Below, piece by piece: positions 63,045 to 64,000 of a stretch of DNA of 64,000 nucleotides. The position numbers and the translations under genes are program-made. Under the pieces are notes generated by a model. It ran no database searches. It was not told the origin of the DNA and saw nothing but the letters and a program-made list of their open reading frames with translations. The stretch's first letter is position 1; the number at the start of each line of letters is the position of its first letter. The DNA comes from Clostridiales bacterium UBA1316 (lineage in GTDB: Bacteria > Bacillota > Clostridia > Oscillospirales > Oscillospiraceae): positions 112,262 to 176,261 of the forward strand of contig DBTM01000078.1 in assembly GCA_002307055.1 (NCBI GenBank), given 5' to 3'.

Positions 63045-63160
63045 GGTAATCCTCCTGCTTTACCTCAATCCAATATTTCCATTCATTTTAAGTATAGCAT
63101 GCAAATATTAAATTCCAATAATCTCTATGTAAAATCCAACGAATCTCCGCTGTATAGCAG

Positions 63161-64000
63161 TTATCTTGTCTCGACCCAATATCTCTGTACAATTTCGCCC
63201 TTGCCGTCGGTCACTTCATTCTCAAGAACACCGTTGTTTTTTAGAATCGTTCCGGCTGATGCGGCATTGATTTTATCGCAGGTGACAAGCGCCTTTTCGA
63301 TACCAAGCGCTTTGCATTTTTGCAATGCCAGACGCAGCATTTCGCTCCCATAACCGCGTCTGCGCTCGGACGGCACAATGCTGTACCCGATATGTCCGCC
63401 GGTCTGCATGAGGCGCGCATTCAGCCTGTGGCGAATTTGTATCGTCCCGACAAGCTTGTCGCCGTCAAAGGCGAAATACATGGTCGCCGGAACAAATCCA
63501 TTAACCTCTTGATAAAGGTTGGCAGTGATATCCTCTATCCATTGCTCATAACTCTCCGCCCTGTCAAGCCCGGCATCGCCGTTAATCAGCATTTCCCCAT
63601 TATCAAAATGCTCCTGCCTGTAAGCGAGCGCAGCGTCCTTGTGTTCAATAGCCGGGAAGACAAGCGTCAGTCTGCTTTTATCTTTCAGTGTGCGCCATTC
63701 ATTTCTTAAAATGGCGTAGAGATATTCATCAGTGTATTTTTTACCGGAGTTTTTGCTGGCGGGACGCCCTTCGATGAAGCATCCTTCCCGGCGCATGCCA
63801 AGCCGTTCCATTACGCGGTATGAGCCGTAGTTTTCGGTATCACAGCGCGCATATAGCCGATGCAGCCCCAGCTCCTTAAAAGCGAATGTTGAAATGCAGC
63901 TGCCCATTTCGGTGCCGTAGCCCTGCTTCCAGTAATCCCTATGTAATATCCAGCCGAGCTCCGCCTGGTCATCGTTTAAAATTGCGATATTACACCCGCC
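63161..64000 (-). CDS. Tandem GNAT acetyltransferase, 5' end outside the window
   Basis: The frame is open from the right edge (first codon at 64000), so the start lies beyond the window; 279 residues are visible. GNAT 1 (RimJ/L-like) has the acetyl-CoA loop KQGYGTEMG and ELGLHRLYARCDTEN, SYRVMERLGMRREG. GNAT 2 (about visible residues 110-279) has MYFAFDGDKLVGTIQIRH, GYSIVPSERRRGYGSEM and TCDKINAASAGTILKNNG. The two domains belong to different subgroups, so this is a fusion, not a duplication. Substrates unknown. The 63045-63160 gap upstream of the phospholipase-like gene shows no clear signal. Confidence 0.85.
   Translation of the reverse strand, partial: GGCNIAILNDDQAELGWILHRDYWKQGYGTEMGSCISTFAFKELGLHRLYARCDTENYGSYRVMERLGMRREGCFIEGRPASKNSGKKYTDEYLYAILRNEWRTLKDKSRLTLVFPAIEHKDAALAYRQEHFDNGEMLINGDAGLDRAESYEQWIEDITANLYQEVNGFVPATMYFAFDGDKLVGTIQIRHRLNARLMQTGGHIGYSIVPSERRRGYGSEMLRLALQKCKALGIEKALVTCDKINAASAGTILKNNGVLENEVTDGKGEIVQRYWVETR

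Noticed and set aside
1..64000. CRISPR arrays, rRNA, tRNA, phage or plasmid modules
   Set aside because: No regularly spaced repeats, no cloverleaf or rRNA segments, and no integrase, portal or replication genes were seen.

Overview
The window reads as chromosomal DNA of an anaerobic Clostridia-type Firmicute. The signs are near-consensus AGGAGG ribosome sites, sigma-A-like promoters, a LytTR/DUF3021 pair, oxygen-labile glycyl radical enzymes with an activase, iron-type alcohol dehydrogenase, and many MATE and ABC exporters. I see no rRNA, tRNA, CRISPR array, phage or plasmid module. Base composition is moderately balanced, with AT-richer stretches around 16.5-17.7 kb and 37-48 kb.

Layout. 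(1) 0-13 kb: polyamine catabolism. A leftward operon (PII-like protein, potABCD, aldehyde dehydrogenase, putrescine aminotransferase) faces a rightward pair (iron alcohol dehydrogenase, GABA-type aminotransferase). Together they could take putrescine to GABA, succinate semialdehyde and 4-hydroxybutyrate. A zinc-ribbon protein and an NlpC/P60 hydrolase lie between. (2) 13-24.8 kb: small Zn-ribbon and membrane proteins, a CE15 glucuronoyl esterase, a MarR regulator and target with a clear three-site operator set, a RAYT transposase framed by REP palindromes, a GH2 enzyme and a heterodimeric ABC exporter. (3) 24.8-37.3 kb: an unassigned TIM-barrel-like protein, then a rightward cluster led by a structured 5' leader that looks like a riboswitch: ABC exporter, SGNH acetylesterase, GH3, HD-domain protein, GH67 alpha-glucuronidase, MATE exporter. 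CE15, GH67, GH3 and the acetylesterase fit intracellular breakdown of glucuronoxylan fragments, since none has a clear signal peptide. (4) 37.3-49.7 kb: LytTR/DUF3021, a two-domain secreted DUF4430-like protein with an ABCD/BacA-type transporter, an SDR, a MerR regulator next to a lone condensation-domain protein, a decaying two-domain lipoprotein gene, and a TetR/epimerase pair. (5) 49.7-57.1 kb: two tandem paralogous glycyl radical enzymes, a LysR regulator and the activase. (6) 57-64 kb: a J-domain protein, a lipoprotein, two paralogous ECF sigma factors with large C-terminal domains, and two acetyltransferase fusions, the last cut by the window edge.

Most noteworthy: the paired sigma factors, each with a Shine-Dalgarno and ATG at codon 162 exactly where the sigma part ends; the candidate riboswitch at 26912-26991; the two glycyl radical enzymes with matched promoters and shared upstream boxes; the MarR operator trio; and repeats that have supplied stop codons to neighbouring genes. 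All functions are inferred from reading the sequence; no search was run.
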